A stretch of 55,565 nt of DNA from JBFMFB01 sp040752115 (GCA_040752115.1 JBFMFB010000013.1:1-55565); one strand, 5' to 3'. Positions 32,307-41,324 are shown, counted from the first letter of the stretch. The notes: generated by a model from the sequence alone, not told the origin. Translations and numbers: made by a program.

Positions 32307-33425
32307 CTACGGCTCCCCATACTCCCGCGACTGCATCTCCTTGAGCCGGCTCAGGGTACGGTCGAAATCCTCGCCGATCAACGCGCCGCGGTACAGGTCG
32401 GGAAGAGAGGCCGCACTGGAGATAAACAACCTGACGCGGCGGTCATAGAGCTCGTCCACCAGCCAGACGAAGCGCCGCGCCTCGGCAGCGAGCGGCGGCG
32501 TCATCTGCGGCACGCCGGAGATCAGCACGGTGGGGAAACGTCTGGCGATTTCGATGTAATCCGCCTTGCCGCGCGGCCCGCCGCAAAGCGCGTGAAAATC
32601 GAACCACGCCGCGCCGGGCGCCACGCGCCGCACGACCAGCGGCCGCCCCAGGACATTCAGCGTAGCTTGGGCCTCGCCCCTGCCACCGGCAACCGCATCG
32701 AATATGCCTGCCAAAGCCCGCTCTGCCCCGTCGTCCGGCGGCGCATAATAGCGCGGCGCCTGTTCCAGTTCCCGTTGGCGGTAATCCGCCCCGCCTTCGA
32801 CCCTGACTACCTCGAACCGCTCCCTGATCAAGGCGATTGCCGGCAAAAACTGCCCCCGCTGAAGGCCGTTGCGGTATAAATCGCCCGGCTCGCTGTTGGA
32901 GGTGATAACCAGCACCACCCCTTCCGCCAGCAATGCCTGCAGCAGGCCGCGCATCAGCATCGCATCGGCGATGTCATTGACATGAAATTCATCGAGGCAC
33001 AGCAAGCGGGTATGCCGACTGATCTCCCTCGCGACGGGCGCCAGGGGGTCGGCGTGGCCGGTTGCGGTTTTCAATCCGGCATGAATTTCCTGCATGAGAT
33101 GGTGAAAATGGACGCGCTTCTTGTGTGCGACCGACGCGCAGGAGAAAAAGCCATCCATGAGAAAACTTTTCCCACGCCCGACGCCACCCCATAGGTATAC
33201 GCCGCGCGGCGCATTTTTCCTCGTGAACCGCTTGAAGAGGGGGAGACGACCGAGCGCCCCGGCCTTCGACAGATCGTTGCAAAGCCGCTGCAGATGCCGC
33301 ACTGCCAGAAGCTGGGAATCATCCAGTTGATAGCCGCGTTCTTCCGCCAGGGCCTGGATACAATCCGCCACACCGCCGCCGGCTGGAAGGGATGCTATCG
33401 AGGAGGGAAGATGTCGGCCGTTCAT
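32307..33425 (-). CDS. zapE: AFG1-like ATPase, cell division protein ZapE
   Basis: A cytoplasmic P-loop ATPase that in E. coli associates with the Z-ring under stress; AFG1 relatives handle mitochondrial protein quality control. The 372 residues include Walker A GGVGRGKSFLMD (around residue 80) and Walker B LLCLDEFHVND. The conserved TSNSEPGDLYRNGLQR segment and the C-terminal WLVDELYDRRVRLFISS are family-typical. The ATG at 33425 lacks a clear ribosome site; a TTG ten codons upstream is an alternative. It is the last gene of the TCA run, in its usual betaproteobacterial place after lpdA. Confidence 0.92.
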   Translation of the reverse strand: MNGRHLPSSIASLPAGGGVADCIQALAEERGYQLDDSQLLAVRHLQRLCNDLSKAGALGRLPLFKRFTRKNAPRGVYLWGGVGRGKSFLMDGFFSCASVAHKKRVHFHHLMQEIHAGLKTATGHADPLAPVAREISRHTRLLCLDEFHVNDIADAMLMRGLLQALLAEGVVLVITSNSEPGDLYRNGLQRGQFLPAIALIRERFEVVRVEGGADYRQRELEQAPRYYAPPDDGAERALAGIFDAVAGGRGEAQATLNVLGRPLVVRRVAPGAAWFDFHALCGGPRGKADYIEIARRFPTVLISGVPQMTPPLAAEARRFVWLVDELYDRRVRLFISSAASLPDLYRGALIGEDFDRTLSRLKEMQSREYGEP

Positions 33426-33463
33426 CGCGAAACGACGGAGGGATGAAATAAACAACGGCTTTT

Positions 33464-33594
33464 AGCCACGAATGACACGAATTAATACGAATAAAACCAA
33501 TGGAGTGAGACGAGCTTGCAGCACATCCTCCCGGCGGACACGCGTCTATGCATAACGTCCCGATTATTCGTGAACATTCGTGTCATTCGTGGCC
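33464..33594. repeat. Palindromic repeat, CCACGAAT family, copy B
   Basis: 131 bp between lpdA and zapE, ending 38 bases from the zapE ATG. The left arm AGCCACGAATGACACGAAT and right arm ATTCGTGTCATTCGTGGC are near-perfect inverses. The core contains TTGCAGCACATCC, related to copies A and E. Confidence 0.9.
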
Positions 33595-33619
33595 GAAACA
33601 CCTCTTCCGGGGTAGACAA

Positions 33620-35047
33620 TCAAAGGTGGATCGCGCGCTTGTCCACGCCCAGCGCCGCTTCGTGCAACGCTTCGGCAAGGGATGGATGGGCATGGACGGT
33701 GCGGGCCAGATCCTCGGCGCTGGCGCCGAATTCCATCGCCACCACCGCTTCGCCGATCAGCTCCGAGGCATACGGGCCGATGATGTGGACACCGAGGACG
33801 CGGTCGGTCTTGGCGTGCGCCAGAATCTTGGCGAAACCCGGCACACCGTCGAGGGCGTGGGCGCGGCCGTTGGCCGAGAACGGAAACACACCCTTGACGT
33901 ATTCCGCTCCCGCCGCTTTCAACTCCTGCTCGGTCTGACCGACCCAGGCGATTTCCGGCGCGGTGTAGATCACCCCGGGAATGGTCTGGTAGTTCACGTG
34001 GCCGGCCTGCCCCGCAATCTGCTCCGCCACCGCAACGCCTTCCTCCGAGCCTTTGTGCGCCAGCATCGGACCGCGCACCACGTCGCCAACGGCCCAGATA
34101 TTCGGCAGATTGGTGGCGCAGCGCTCGTCCACCTCGATGCGGCCCTTGCCGTCCAGCTTGAGCCCGACCTTCTCCGCTCCCAACCCCTCGGTATTGGGCG
34201 TGCGGCCCACCGCCACCACCAACCGGTCGAACTGGAGCTTGTGCTCGCCGTCCTTGTCACTGAATTCCACCGCAACCTGCTTCCTGGCAGTCCTGATCGA
34301 CCTGATGGCGGCACCCATGCGGAAATCCAGCCCCTGCGCGGCCAGCAGACGGTGCGCTTCCTTCGCCACCTGCTCATCGACATTGGGCAGCAGGCCCTCG
34401 CTCGACTTCAGCAGCGTCACCTCGGCGCCCAGCCGTCGCCACACGCTGCCAAGTTCCAGCGCGATCACCCCGGCGCCGATGATCCCCAATCGCTTCGGCA
34501 CTTCCGTGAAAGCCAGCGCGCCGCTGCTGTCCACCACCCGCTCGTGGTCGAACGGCGCCATATCGAGCTCCGTCGGCCGGGAACCGCTGGCGACGATGAT
34601 GTGCCTGGCTTCGATCAGCGTCACGCCCTCCTTGCCTTCGACTTCCACCGAAACCGGATGCTCGCCGCCCGGCACCAAACTGCCCCGGCCCGGCAGGAAC
34701 GTCACCTTGTTTTTCCGGAACAGCACCTGGATGCCGTCGGTGAGCGTGTGGACGATTTTTTCCTTGCGCGCCATCATCGCCGCCAGATCCAGCCGCGCCT
34801 TCTCCACCACGATGCCGTGCGCGGCAAACCGGTGCTGCATGCGCTCGTACAGCTCGGAGGATTCGAGCAACGCCTTGGAAGGAATGCAGCCGACATTGAG
34901 ACAGGTGCCGCCCAGGCTGGGCTGCCCCGCCGGATTCTTCCAGTTGTCGATGCAAACCGTCCGCAAGCCCAGCTGCGCCGCGCGGATCGCCGCCACATAG
35001 CCCGCCGGACCCGCGCCGATCACCGCGACATCGAATAATTGCGCCAT
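33620..35047 (-). CDS. lpdA: Dihydrolipoyl dehydrogenase (E3)
   Basis: A flavoprotein that reoxidises the lipoyl arms of the 2-oxoglutarate dehydrogenase complex with NAD. In the 475 residues the FAD site is VAVIGAGPAGYVAAI. The redox disulfide lies in GGTCLNVGCIPSKALL, the NAD site around LGIIGAGVIALELGS, and the C-terminal interface His-Pro in HAHPSLAEA. The start at 35047 has AAAGGA six bases upstream. It follows sucB across a heptamer-family palindrome. Placement with sucAB indicates it serves the oxoglutarate complex. Confidence 0.97.
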   Translation of the reverse strand: MAQLFDVAVIGAGPAGYVAAIRAAQLGLRTVCIDNWKNPAGQPSLGGTCLNVGCIPSKALLESSELYERMQHRFAAHGIVVEKARLDLAAMMARKEKIVHTLTDGIQVLFRKNKVTFLPGRGSLVPGGEHPVSVEVEGKEGVTLIEARHIIVASGSRPTELDMAPFDHERVVDSSGALAFTEVPKRLGIIGAGVIALELGSVWRRLGAEVTLLKSSEGLLPNVDEQVAKEAHRLLAAQGLDFRMGAAIRSIRTARKQVAVEFSDKDGEHKLQFDRLVVAVGRTPNTEGLGAEKVGLKLDGKGRIEVDERCATNLPNIWAVGDVVRGPMLAHKGSEEGVAVAEQIAGQAGHVNYQTIPGVIYTAPEIAWVGQTEQELKAAGAEYVKGVFPFSANGRAHALDGVPGFAKILAHAKTDRVLGVHIIGPYASELIGEAVVAMEFGASAEDLARTVHAHPSLAEALHEAALGVDKRAIHL

Positions 35048-35065
35048 GATTGTCCTTTCTATCGG

Positions 35066-35137
35066 GGAGGCGTGAGGCGTAAGGAGTGAGGGCAACACCG
35101 CCTCACCCCTCACCCTTCATGCCTCACGCCTTCACTC
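35066..35137. repeat. Heptamer-family palindrome (GTGAGGC/CCTCACN) between sucB and lpdA
   Basis: The arm GGCGTGAGGCGTAAGGAGTGAGGG faces CCTCACCCCTCACCC-TTCATGCCTCACGCC with a short loop (about 35095-35100). It occupies the whole gap between the sucB stop and the lpdA ribosome site. Units follow a seven-base rhythm, as in the three other copies. Confidence 0.85.
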
Positions 35138-36335
35138 ACACCTGCAGCAACAGCCGCGCCGGATCTTCCAGCGCCTCCTTGACCGCCGCTAGGAACAGCA
35201 CCGCCTCGCGCCCGTCGATGATGCGGTGGTCGTAGGAAAGCGCGAGGTACATCATCGGACGGATCACCACCTGGCCGTTCTCCGCCACCGGACGCTCGTA
35301 GATCTTGTGCATGCCGAGAATGGCGCTTTGGGGAGGATTGATGATGGGGGTAGACATCATCGAGCCGAAGATACCGCCGTTGGTGATGGAGAAAGTGCCG
35401 CCGGTGAGCTCCTCGAGAGCCAGTTTGCCGTCCTTGGCTTTTTGCCCGAACTCGACGATCTGCGCCTCGATCTCGGCGAAGGAAACGAGATCGACGTTGC
35501 GCAGGATCGGCACCACCAGGCCGCGCGGGCTGCTCACTGCCACGCCGATGTCGTAATAGCCGTGGTAAACGATGTCGCTGCCGTCCACCGAGGCATTGAC
35601 CACCGGAAAGTGCTTCAGCGCCGCTACCGCCGCCTTGACGAAAAACGACATGTAGCCGAGCTTGACCTTGTGTTCCTTCTCAAAATGATCCTTGTAGCGG
35701 GCACGTAAGGCCATCACCGGCTGCATGTTGACTTCATTGAAGGTGGTCAGGATCGCGTTGGTATGCTGCGCCTCCAGCAGCCTTTCCGCCACGCGGGCAC
35801 GCAGCCGCGTCATCGGCACCCGCTGCTCGGGCCGCTCGCCCAAGGCCGGGGCGGCGAGGCCCGTCATTTCTGCGCTCGCGGGCTTGGTTTCCAAGTACGT
35901 CAGAACATCCCCTTTGGTCAGCCTGCCCCCGCGCCCGGTAGCAGGAATCGCCTCCGGAGCCAACTGATTCTCGGCCACCAGCTTGCGCACCGCCGGACTC
36001 AAGGCTGCCGCGGCGGGTGCTGCCGCCGCCTGTGCCGCCCTGGCTGGAACGGCTTCAGCCTTGGCAGCCGGCCTGGTCTCCCCTTTTTCCGCCGACGCGG
36101 CGGTGTCGATGGTCGCGACGATCTCCTCGCTCAACACCGTCGCGCCGTCGCCTTTCAGCACGTTTTTCAGCACGCCGCTGGCCGGAGCCGGCAGTTCCAG
36201 CACCACCTTGTCGGTCTCCACATCCACCAGGTTCTCGTCGCGGTTGACGAATTCGCCCTCGCGTTTATGCCAGGATAGCAATGTAGCTTCGGCCACCGAC
36301 TCGGACAGGACGGGAATTTTCACTTCGACTAGCAT
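35136..36335 (-). CDS. sucB: Dihydrolipoyl succinyltransferase (E2 of 2-oxoglutarate dehydrogenase)
   Basis: Transfers the succinyl group from E1 to CoA. The 399 residues hold one lipoyl domain (residues 2-75, lipoyl-lysine in VETDKVVLE) and an Ala/Pro linker. The peripheral-subunit-binding domain is at about 110-145 (SPAVRKLVAENQL), and the catalytic domain has the active His in SYDHRIIDGREAV near the C-terminus. The start at 36335 has GGAG ten bases upstream; the reading frame extends into the repeat upstream but that part is not expected to be translated. It lies between sucA and lpdA. Confidence 0.97.
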   Translation of the reverse strand: MLVEVKIPVLSESVAEATLLSWHKREGEFVNRDENLVDVETDKVVLELPAPASGVLKNVLKGDGATVLSEEIVATIDTAASAEKGETRPAAKAEAVPARAAQAAAAPAAAALSPAVRKLVAENQLAPEAIPATGRGGRLTKGDVLTYLETKPASAEMTGLAAPALGERPEQRVPMTRLRARVAERLLEAQHTNAILTTFNEVNMQPVMALRARYKDHFEKEHKVKLGYMSFFVKAAVAALKHFPVVNASVDGSDIVYHGYYDIGVAVSSPRGLVVPILRNVDLVSFAEIEAQIVEFGQKAKDGKLALEELTGGTFSITNGGIFGSMMSTPIINPPQSAILGMHKIYERPVAENGQVVIRPMMYLALSYDHRIIDGREAVLFLAAVKEALEDPARLLLQV

Positions 36336-36363
36336 GGTTGTTGTTCTCCGGTTTTGCATTTTT

Positions 36364-36498
36364 GCCACGAATGACACGAATGACACGAATGTTCACGAGT
36401 ATTCCGGCGCAGTTCGACGACCGCCTTCGCACCGCATCCGTTCGGACTGCGCTCCGCCGCAGCCCCGATCATTCGTGTCAATTCGTGTCATTCGTGGC
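36364..36498. repeat. Palindromic repeat, CCACGAAT family, copy C
   Basis: 135 bp filling the sucA-sucB gap, 28 bases from the sucB ATG. The left side reads GCCACGAATGACACGAAT followed by another GACACGAAT. The right side has ATTCGTGTCAATTCGTGTCA then TTCGTGGC, so both arms carry an extra GTGTCA/TGACAC unit. The GC-rich core has its own complementarity (CGGAC/GTCCG-like). Confidence 0.9.
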
Positions 36499-36515
36499 CG
36501 AATTTTTCATCAGCC

Positions 36516-39341
36516 TCAAGCAAGCGCCGCGTTCACCAGCGCCTTCTGCTGCTCGACATGCTTGGCCGCGTAGCCCACCGCCGGCGAAGCGGAGGGCGGG
36601 CGGCCGGCATAGGATAGGGTCTGCTTCGGCAGCATGCACTCGCGCAGGTGGTGCTGGGTCTGGTACCAGGCCCCCTGATTCTGCGGCTCTTCTTGCGCCC
36701 ATACCAGTTCCGCGGCCTTCGGATAGCGCTTCAGCTCGGCGCAGAACTGCTCCGTCGGAAAAGGATAGAGCTGCTCGATGCGGACGATGGCGATGTCCTT
36801 GATATTGCGCTCGCGGCGTGCCGCGAGGAGGTCGTAGTACACCTTGCCGCAGCAGGCAACCACGCGCCTCACTTTTTTTGCGTCCAGCGCATCGCTCTCG
36901 CCGATTATCGGCTGGAATCCGCCGCGGGCAAGCTCGTCGAGCAAGGATACGGAATCCTTGTGGCGCAGCATGCTCTTCGGGCTCATCACGATCAGCGGCT
37001 TGCGGTAGGGGCGCAGCATCTGGCGCCGCAGCATGTGGAACATCTGCGCCGGAGTGCTGGGCACGCACACTTGGATGTTGTTTTCGGCGCACAGCTGCAG
37101 GTAACGCTCCAGGCGCGCCGAGGAATGCTCCGGCCCCTGGCCCTCGTAGCCATGCGGCAGCAGCATCACCAGGCCGCACATGCGGCCCCACTTCGCTTCC
37201 CCGGCGCTGATGAACTGGTCGATCACCACCTGGGCGCCGTTGGCGAAATCGCCGAACTGCGCCTCCCAGATCACCAACTCGTTCGGCTCGGCGGTGGAGT
37301 AGCCGTACTCGAAGCCGAGCACCGCCGCCTCCGACAGCAGCGAGTCGATCACCAGGAAATGCGGCTGGCCCTCGGAAATGAACTGCAGCGGAATGTACGC
37401 GCCGGCATCCCATTTCTCCCGGTTCTGGTCGTGCAGCACGGCATGGCGATGGAAGAAGGTGCCACGCCCGCTGTCCTGACCGGAAATGCGAATGCTGAAG
37501 CCGTTCTCCAGCAAGGTGGCATAGGCCAGGTTTTCCGCCATCCCCCAGTCCAGCGGCAGCTTGCCCTCGCCCATCAGGCGGCGGTCAGCGATGATCTTCT
37601 CCACCCGCGGATGGAGCTTGAAGTTTTCCGGAACGGCAGTAAGCCGCCCCGCCAGCCGCCGCAAATCGGCCTTGGGCACAGCGGTATCGGCGGGGTGCGT
37701 CCAGGGAGTATCCCTAAACGGCGCCCAATCCACCGCGTGGGCCTGGCGGAATTTGGTCAGAACCGGCTGGGACGGCAGCTCGCCGGCATCCAGCGCGTCG
37801 CGGTACGCCTTGATCATCGCCTCCGGCTCTTCCACGCCCACCGTGCCTTCCGCCGCCAGCCTGTCGGCATAGAGCTTGCGCGTGCCGGGATGCTTGGCGA
37901 TCTGCTTGTACATCAGCGGCTGGGTGACCATCGGCTCGTCCTGCTCGTTGTGGCCGAGGCGGCGGAAGCACAGCAGGTCGATCACGACGTCGCAACCGAA
38001 AGTCATGCGGAAATCCAGCGCGATTTGCGTCACCAGCAGCACCGCCTCCGGGTCGTCGCCGTTGACGTGGAACACCGGCGCCTCCACCATTTTCGCCACG
38101 TCGGTGCAATACAGGGAAGAGCGCGTGTCGCGCGGGTCGGAAGTGGTGAAGCCGATCTGGTTGTTGACCACAATGTGCACTGTGCCGCCGGTGCGGAAGC
38201 CGCGGGTCTGCGACATGTTGAGGGCTTCCATCACCACCCCCTGGCCGGCGAAGGCGGCGTCGCCGTGAATCAGCACCGGCAGCACCAGCTTGCCCTGACG
38301 GTCGCCCATGCGATGCTGACGAGCGCGCACCGACCCCTCCACCACCGGATTGACGATCTCGAGATGAGAAGGGTTGAATGCCAGCGCGAGATGCACCGGC
38401 CCGCCCGGCGTCGCCACATCGCAGGAAAAACCCTGGTGATACTTGACGTCACCGGCGGAAAGCTCGCCGTGATGCTTGCCCTCGAATTCCTCGAACAGTT
38501 CGCGGGGCTGCTTGCCCAGCGTGTTGACCAGCACGTTGAGACGGCCGCGATGGGCCATGCCGATGACGATGCCTTGGACCTTCTGGCCGCCGGCGGATTG
38601 CACCAGCCCGTCCAGCAGCGGGATCAGGCTTTCCCCGCCTTCGAGCGAAAAGCGCTTCTGGCCGACGAAACGGGTATGCAGGTATTTTTCCAGCGTTTCC
38701 GCGGCGGTGAGGCGCTCCAGGATGCGCCGCTTCACCTCGGGCGAATATTTCGGCCGGGAGCGGCAGCTCTCCAGGCGCTGCTGGATCCAGCGCTTCTGCT
38801 CGGTTGCAGAAATATACATGTATTCCGCGCCGATGTTGCCGCAGTAGGTTTCCTTCACCGCCTGCACGATCTCGCGCAGCGTGGCCTGGGGCGGGCCTAC
38901 CAGGGAACCGGTGCTGTACACCGTATCCATGTCGGCTTCGGTGAAGCCGTGGTAGGAAGGATCGAGTTCGGGCACATGGAGCCGCTCCCGGCGCTGCAAA
39001 GGGTCGAGATTCGCGACCCGGACGCCGAGAAAACGGTGGGCGTTGATCAACTGCAGCACATGCACCTGCTTTCGTTCCTGCGCCGCCACCGCATCGCAGG
39101 ACGTCGGCGCAGGGAACAGCGCGGGGGGCTGCTTGGCCCGCAGCTCGAATGCCTTGATGACCGGCGAATGGGGAACGTCACGCGGCGCGCCCGGCAGCTT
39201 CTGCAGGCGATCGAAATAGGCGCGCCATTCCTCGTCAACCGCGGCAGGATTGTCGAGATAGGATTCGTACAACTCCTCGATGAACGGGGCATTCGCTCCG
39301 GACAGGTAAGAACTTTCCAGCATGTCCTGCATCGCGCTCAT
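36516..39341 (-). CDS. sucA: 2-oxoglutarate dehydrogenase E1 component
   Basis: A thiamine-diphosphate enzyme decarboxylating 2-oxoglutarate in the TCA cycle. The 941-residue protein is of full length. The N-terminal E2-binding segment is SSYLSGANAPFIEELYESYL. The ThDP and substrate regions include GMAHRGRLNVL, HGDAAFAGQGVV and NNQIGFTTSDPRD, and the C-terminal WAQEEPQNQGAW is conserved. The start at 39341 is supported by GAGGAGG six bases upstream. Genes gltA, sucB and lpdA adjoin it, with repeats on both sides. Confidence 0.98.
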   Translation of the reverse strand: MSAMQDMLESSYLSGANAPFIEELYESYLDNPAAVDEEWRAYFDRLQKLPGAPRDVPHSPVIKAFELRAKQPPALFPAPTSCDAVAAQERKQVHVLQLINAHRFLGVRVANLDPLQRRERLHVPELDPSYHGFTEADMDTVYSTGSLVGPPQATLREIVQAVKETYCGNIGAEYMYISATEQKRWIQQRLESCRSRPKYSPEVKRRILERLTAAETLEKYLHTRFVGQKRFSLEGGESLIPLLDGLVQSAGGQKVQGIVIGMAHRGRLNVLVNTLGKQPRELFEEFEGKHHGELSAGDVKYHQGFSCDVATPGGPVHLALAFNPSHLEIVNPVVEGSVRARQHRMGDRQGKLVLPVLIHGDAAFAGQGVVMEALNMSQTRGFRTGGTVHIVVNNQIGFTTSDPRDTRSSLYCTDVAKMVEAPVFHVNGDDPEAVLLVTQIALDFRMTFGCDVVIDLLCFRRLGHNEQDEPMVTQPLMYKQIAKHPGTRKLYADRLAAEGTVGVEEPEAMIKAYRDALDAGELPSQPVLTKFRQAHAVDWAPFRDTPWTHPADTAVPKADLRRLAGRLTAVPENFKLHPRVEKIIADRRLMGEGKLPLDWGMAENLAYATLLENGFSIRISGQDSGRGTFFHRHAVLHDQNREKWDAGAYIPLQFISEGQPHFLVIDSLLSEAAVLGFEYGYSTAEPNELVIWEAQFGDFANGAQVVIDQFISAGEAKWGRMCGLVMLLPHGYEGQGPEHSSARLERYLQLCAENNIQVCVPSTPAQMFHMLRRQMLRPYRKPLIVMSPKSMLRHKDSVSLLDELARGGFQPIIGESDALDAKKVRRVVACCGKVYYDLLAARRERNIKDIAIVRIEQLYPFPTEQFCAELKRYPKAAELVWAQEEPQNQGAWYQTQHHLRECMLPKQTLSYAGRPPSASPAVGYAAKHVEQQKALVNAALA

Positions 39342-39360
39342 TGCGACCTCCTCTTGTGCG

Positions 39361-39508
39361 GTGAGGCGCGAGGGGTGAGGCGCAAGGCGAGGCCGCTCCT
39401 CACTCCTCACTCCTCACTCCTCACTCCTCACTCCTCACTCCTCACTCCTCACTCCTCACTCCTCACTCCTCACTCCTCACTCCTCACTTTTCACTCCTCA
39501 CCCCTTAC
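39361..39508. repeat. Heptamer-family palindrome with expanded arm between gltA and sucA
   Basis: The left arm (39361-39392) is GTGAGGCGCGAGGGGTGAGG-type. The right arm is a long series of CTCCTCA units followed by TTTTCACTCCTCACCCCTTAC. The right end overlaps the gltA gene: the final gltA codons and its TGA stop (39498-39500) are written in repeat sequence. Confidence 0.88.
39396..39486. repeat. Thirteen perfect tandem copies of CTCCTCA
   Basis: Counting from 39396, thirteen uninterrupted seven-base units end at 39486. On the coding (minus) strand this is a polypurine TGAGGAG tract about 150 bases before the sucA start. Such a perfect short-unit array is prone to slippage and probably varies between cells. 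Confidence 0.95.
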
Positions 39509-40796
39509 GCTTCTCCGTCTCCACGAAATCCCGTTTCCCATGCCCCAGATAAAGCTGGCGCGGCCGGCCGATTTTCTGCTCGGGGTCGGAAATCATTTCG
39601 TTCCACTGCGCCACCCAGCCGATGGTGCGGGAAATGGCGAAGATTGCGGTGAACATGTTGGTCGGAATGCCCATGGCGCGCAGCACGATGCCGGAATAAA
39701 AGTCCACGTTGGGGTAGAGCTTCTTGGCGATAAAATACTCGTCCTCCAGCGCGATCCGCTCCAGCTCCAGCGCGATCCTGAACAGCTTGTTGTCGTGCAT
39801 GCCGAGATCGTCCAGCACCTCGTGACAGGTCTTGCGCATCAGGCTGGCGCGGGGGTCGAAATTCTTGTAGACGCGATGGCCGAAGCCCATCAGGCGGAAC
39901 GTATCGTTCTTGTCCTTGGCGCGGGCGATGAATTTCGGAATGTTCGACACATCGCCGATTTCCTCCAGCATGTTCAGCACCGCCTCGTTGGCGCCGCCGT
40001 GAGCCGGCCCCCACAGCGAGGCGATCCCTGCGGCGATGCAGGCGAAAGGATTGGCGCCGCTCGACCCCGCCAGACGCACGGTAGAGGTGGAGGCGTTCTG
40101 CTCGTGGTCGGCATGAAGAACGAAAATGCGGTCGAGCGCCCGCACCAGCACCGGGTTGGCCCGGTATTCCTCGCACGGCGTGGAGAACATCATGTGCAGG
40201 AAGTTCTCGGCGTAGGACAGCGAATTGCGCGGATAGGCAAAAGGCTGGCCGATGTTGTACTTGTAGCACATTGCCGCGATGGTCGGCACCTTGGCGAGCA
40301 GCCGGAACGCCGAAATCTCGCGGTGGCGCGGGTTATTGATATCGAGCGCATCGTGGTAGAAGGCAGACAGGGCCCCCACCACCCCCACCATCACCGCCAT
40401 GGGATGGGCGTCGCGGCGGAATCCCTTGAAGAAATTGGTGATCTGGTCGTGCACCATGGTGTGCTCGCGCACCGTGCGCACGAATGTCGCCTTCTGTTCG
40501 GCGGGGGGCAGCTCGCCGTACAGGAGCAGGTAGCACACCTCGAGGAAATCGGCCTGCTCCGCCAGTTGCTCGATCGGGTAGCCGCGGTACAAGAGCACCC
40601 CCTGGTCGCCGTCGATGAAGGTGATGCTGGAATTGCAGCTCGCCGTCGAAAGAAAGCCGGGGTCATAAGTAAACACGCCATGCTTGCCCAGATTGCGGAT
40701 GTCGATCACGTCGGGGCCCAGCGTACCGGAACGCACCGGCAGCCCGATGCGCTCCCCGCCTTCCCCCAGATCCAGATATGCCATGCGGTCAGCCAT
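39498..40796 (-). CDS. gltA: Citrate synthase
   Basis: Condenses acetyl-CoA and oxaloacetate, entering the TCA cycle. The 432 residues are of the Gram-negative hexameric type. It has the N-terminal beta-domain, FKGFRRDAHPMAV, the catalytic His region WGPAHGGANEAVL, and GFGHRVYKNFDPRA. The start at 40796 (MADRMAYLDL) has GGAG six bases upstream; an ATG four codons earlier overlaps that site. The last residues (EKRKG) and stop codon come from the downstream heptamer repeat, an unusual tail. It stands between sdhE and sucA. Confidence 0.97.
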   Translation of the reverse strand: MADRMAYLDLGEGGERIGLPVRSGTLGPDVIDIRNLGKHGVFTYDPGFLSTASCNSSITFIDGDQGVLLYRGYPIEQLAEQADFLEVCYLLLYGELPPAEQKATFVRTVREHTMVHDQITNFFKGFRRDAHPMAVMVGVVGALSAFYHDALDINNPRHREISAFRLLAKVPTIAAMCYKYNIGQPFAYPRNSLSYAENFLHMMFSTPCEEYRANPVLVRALDRIFVLHADHEQNASTSTVRLAGSSGANPFACIAAGIASLWGPAHGGANEAVLNMLEEIGDVSNIPKFIARAKDKNDTFRLMGFGHRVYKNFDPRASLMRKTCHEVLDDLGMHDNKLFRIALELERIALEDEYFIAKKLYPNVDFYSGIVLRAMGIPTNMFTAIFAISRTIGWVAQWNEMISDPEQKIGRPRQLYLGHGKRDFVETEKRKG

Positions 40797-40831
40797 GTGT
40801 TGCTCCATCTGTAAGCTTAGAAAAAACGATT

Positions 40832-40958
40832 AACCACGAATTTACACGAATGTTCACGAATACTCGGTGCACTACTCCAATAGCATATCGCCAATCAGGC
40901 GCTCCGGACGTTTTCACGTCCAGTGTCTTTATTCGTGGTTATTCGTGTCATCCGTGGA
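40832..40958. repeat. Palindromic repeat, CCACGAAT family, copy D
   Basis: 127 bp between sdhE and gltA, 35 bases from the gltA start. It is the most diverged copy: left arm AACCACGAATTTACACGAAT, right arm ATTCGTGGTTATTCGTGTCA then TCCGTGG. The core shares only TAGCA-like pieces with the other copies. Confidence 0.85.
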
Positions 40959-40978
40959 AACTTGCATTTCTTGGCTCG

Positions 40979-41284
40979 TTATATATCGCCGCGCAAACGC
41001 GCTACCACCCTATCCACCGTCACATCTCCGGTTTCCCGCCCGTCGCGGATCAGCTCCCACAGGTCAGGATCGGAATAATCCAGCAGGCGCTCGAAAGCGC
41101 CTTTCTCCCCATCCGTCAACGCATGGTAATGCGTTTCCAGAAACCGCTCCAGCGGCAGATCCAGCTCCAGCATCCCGCGCCGGCAGCGCCAGCGGAGGCG
41201 GCGTTGATCGTGAGGCGTGAGGCGTGAGGCGTGAGGCGCGGTATCAACCTCCCCCTCAAATTTTCCTACCTCCTCACTCCTCAC
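40979..41284 (-). CDS. sdhE: FAD assembly factor SdhE with a repeat-derived N-terminus
   Basis: A small factor that helps attach FAD covalently to SdhA. The family core starts at about residue 27 and includes the RRGMLELD motif (RGxxE), followed by YHALTDGEKGAFERLLDYSDPDLW. The first 26 residues (MRSEEVGKFE...) have no family counterpart. They are encoded by the heptamer repeat, and the only in-frame start upstream of the core is a GTG at 41284 inside the CTCCTCA array, behind a GAGGA-rich stretch that can serve as ribosome site. Total length is 101 rather than about 85 residues. A downstream internal start (Met38) would delete the RGxxE motif. Confidence 0.85.
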   Translation of the reverse strand: MRSEEVGKFEGEVDTAPHASRLTPHDQRRLRWRCRRGMLELDLPLERFLETHYHALTDGEKGAFERLLDYSDPDLWELIRDGRETGDVTVDRVVARLRGDI

Positions 41285-41311
41285 TCCTCACTCCTCACTC
41301 CTCACTCCTCA
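41210..41311. repeat. Heptamer-family palindrome overlapping the sdhE start
   Basis: Four copies of GTGAGGC (41210-41237) face six copies of CTCCTCA (41270-41311) across a 32-base middle. The element covers the first 26 codons of sdhE and reaches to within 14 bases of the sdhB stop. Confidence 0.9.
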
Positions 41312-41324
41312 CGCTTCACCCAAC

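Noticed and set aside
39396..39486. Tandem array as a CRISPR-like locus
   Set aside because: Units are seven bases with no spacers and no cas genes nearby; it is a simple microsatellite.
36648..40814. Very long open frame on the plus strand across gltA and sucA (about 1390 codons)
   Set aside because: It lies antisense to two certain genes, is rich in His, Arg, Gln and Ala without domains, and runs through the heptamer repeats. Long antisense frames are expected in GC-rich DNA with this codon bias.
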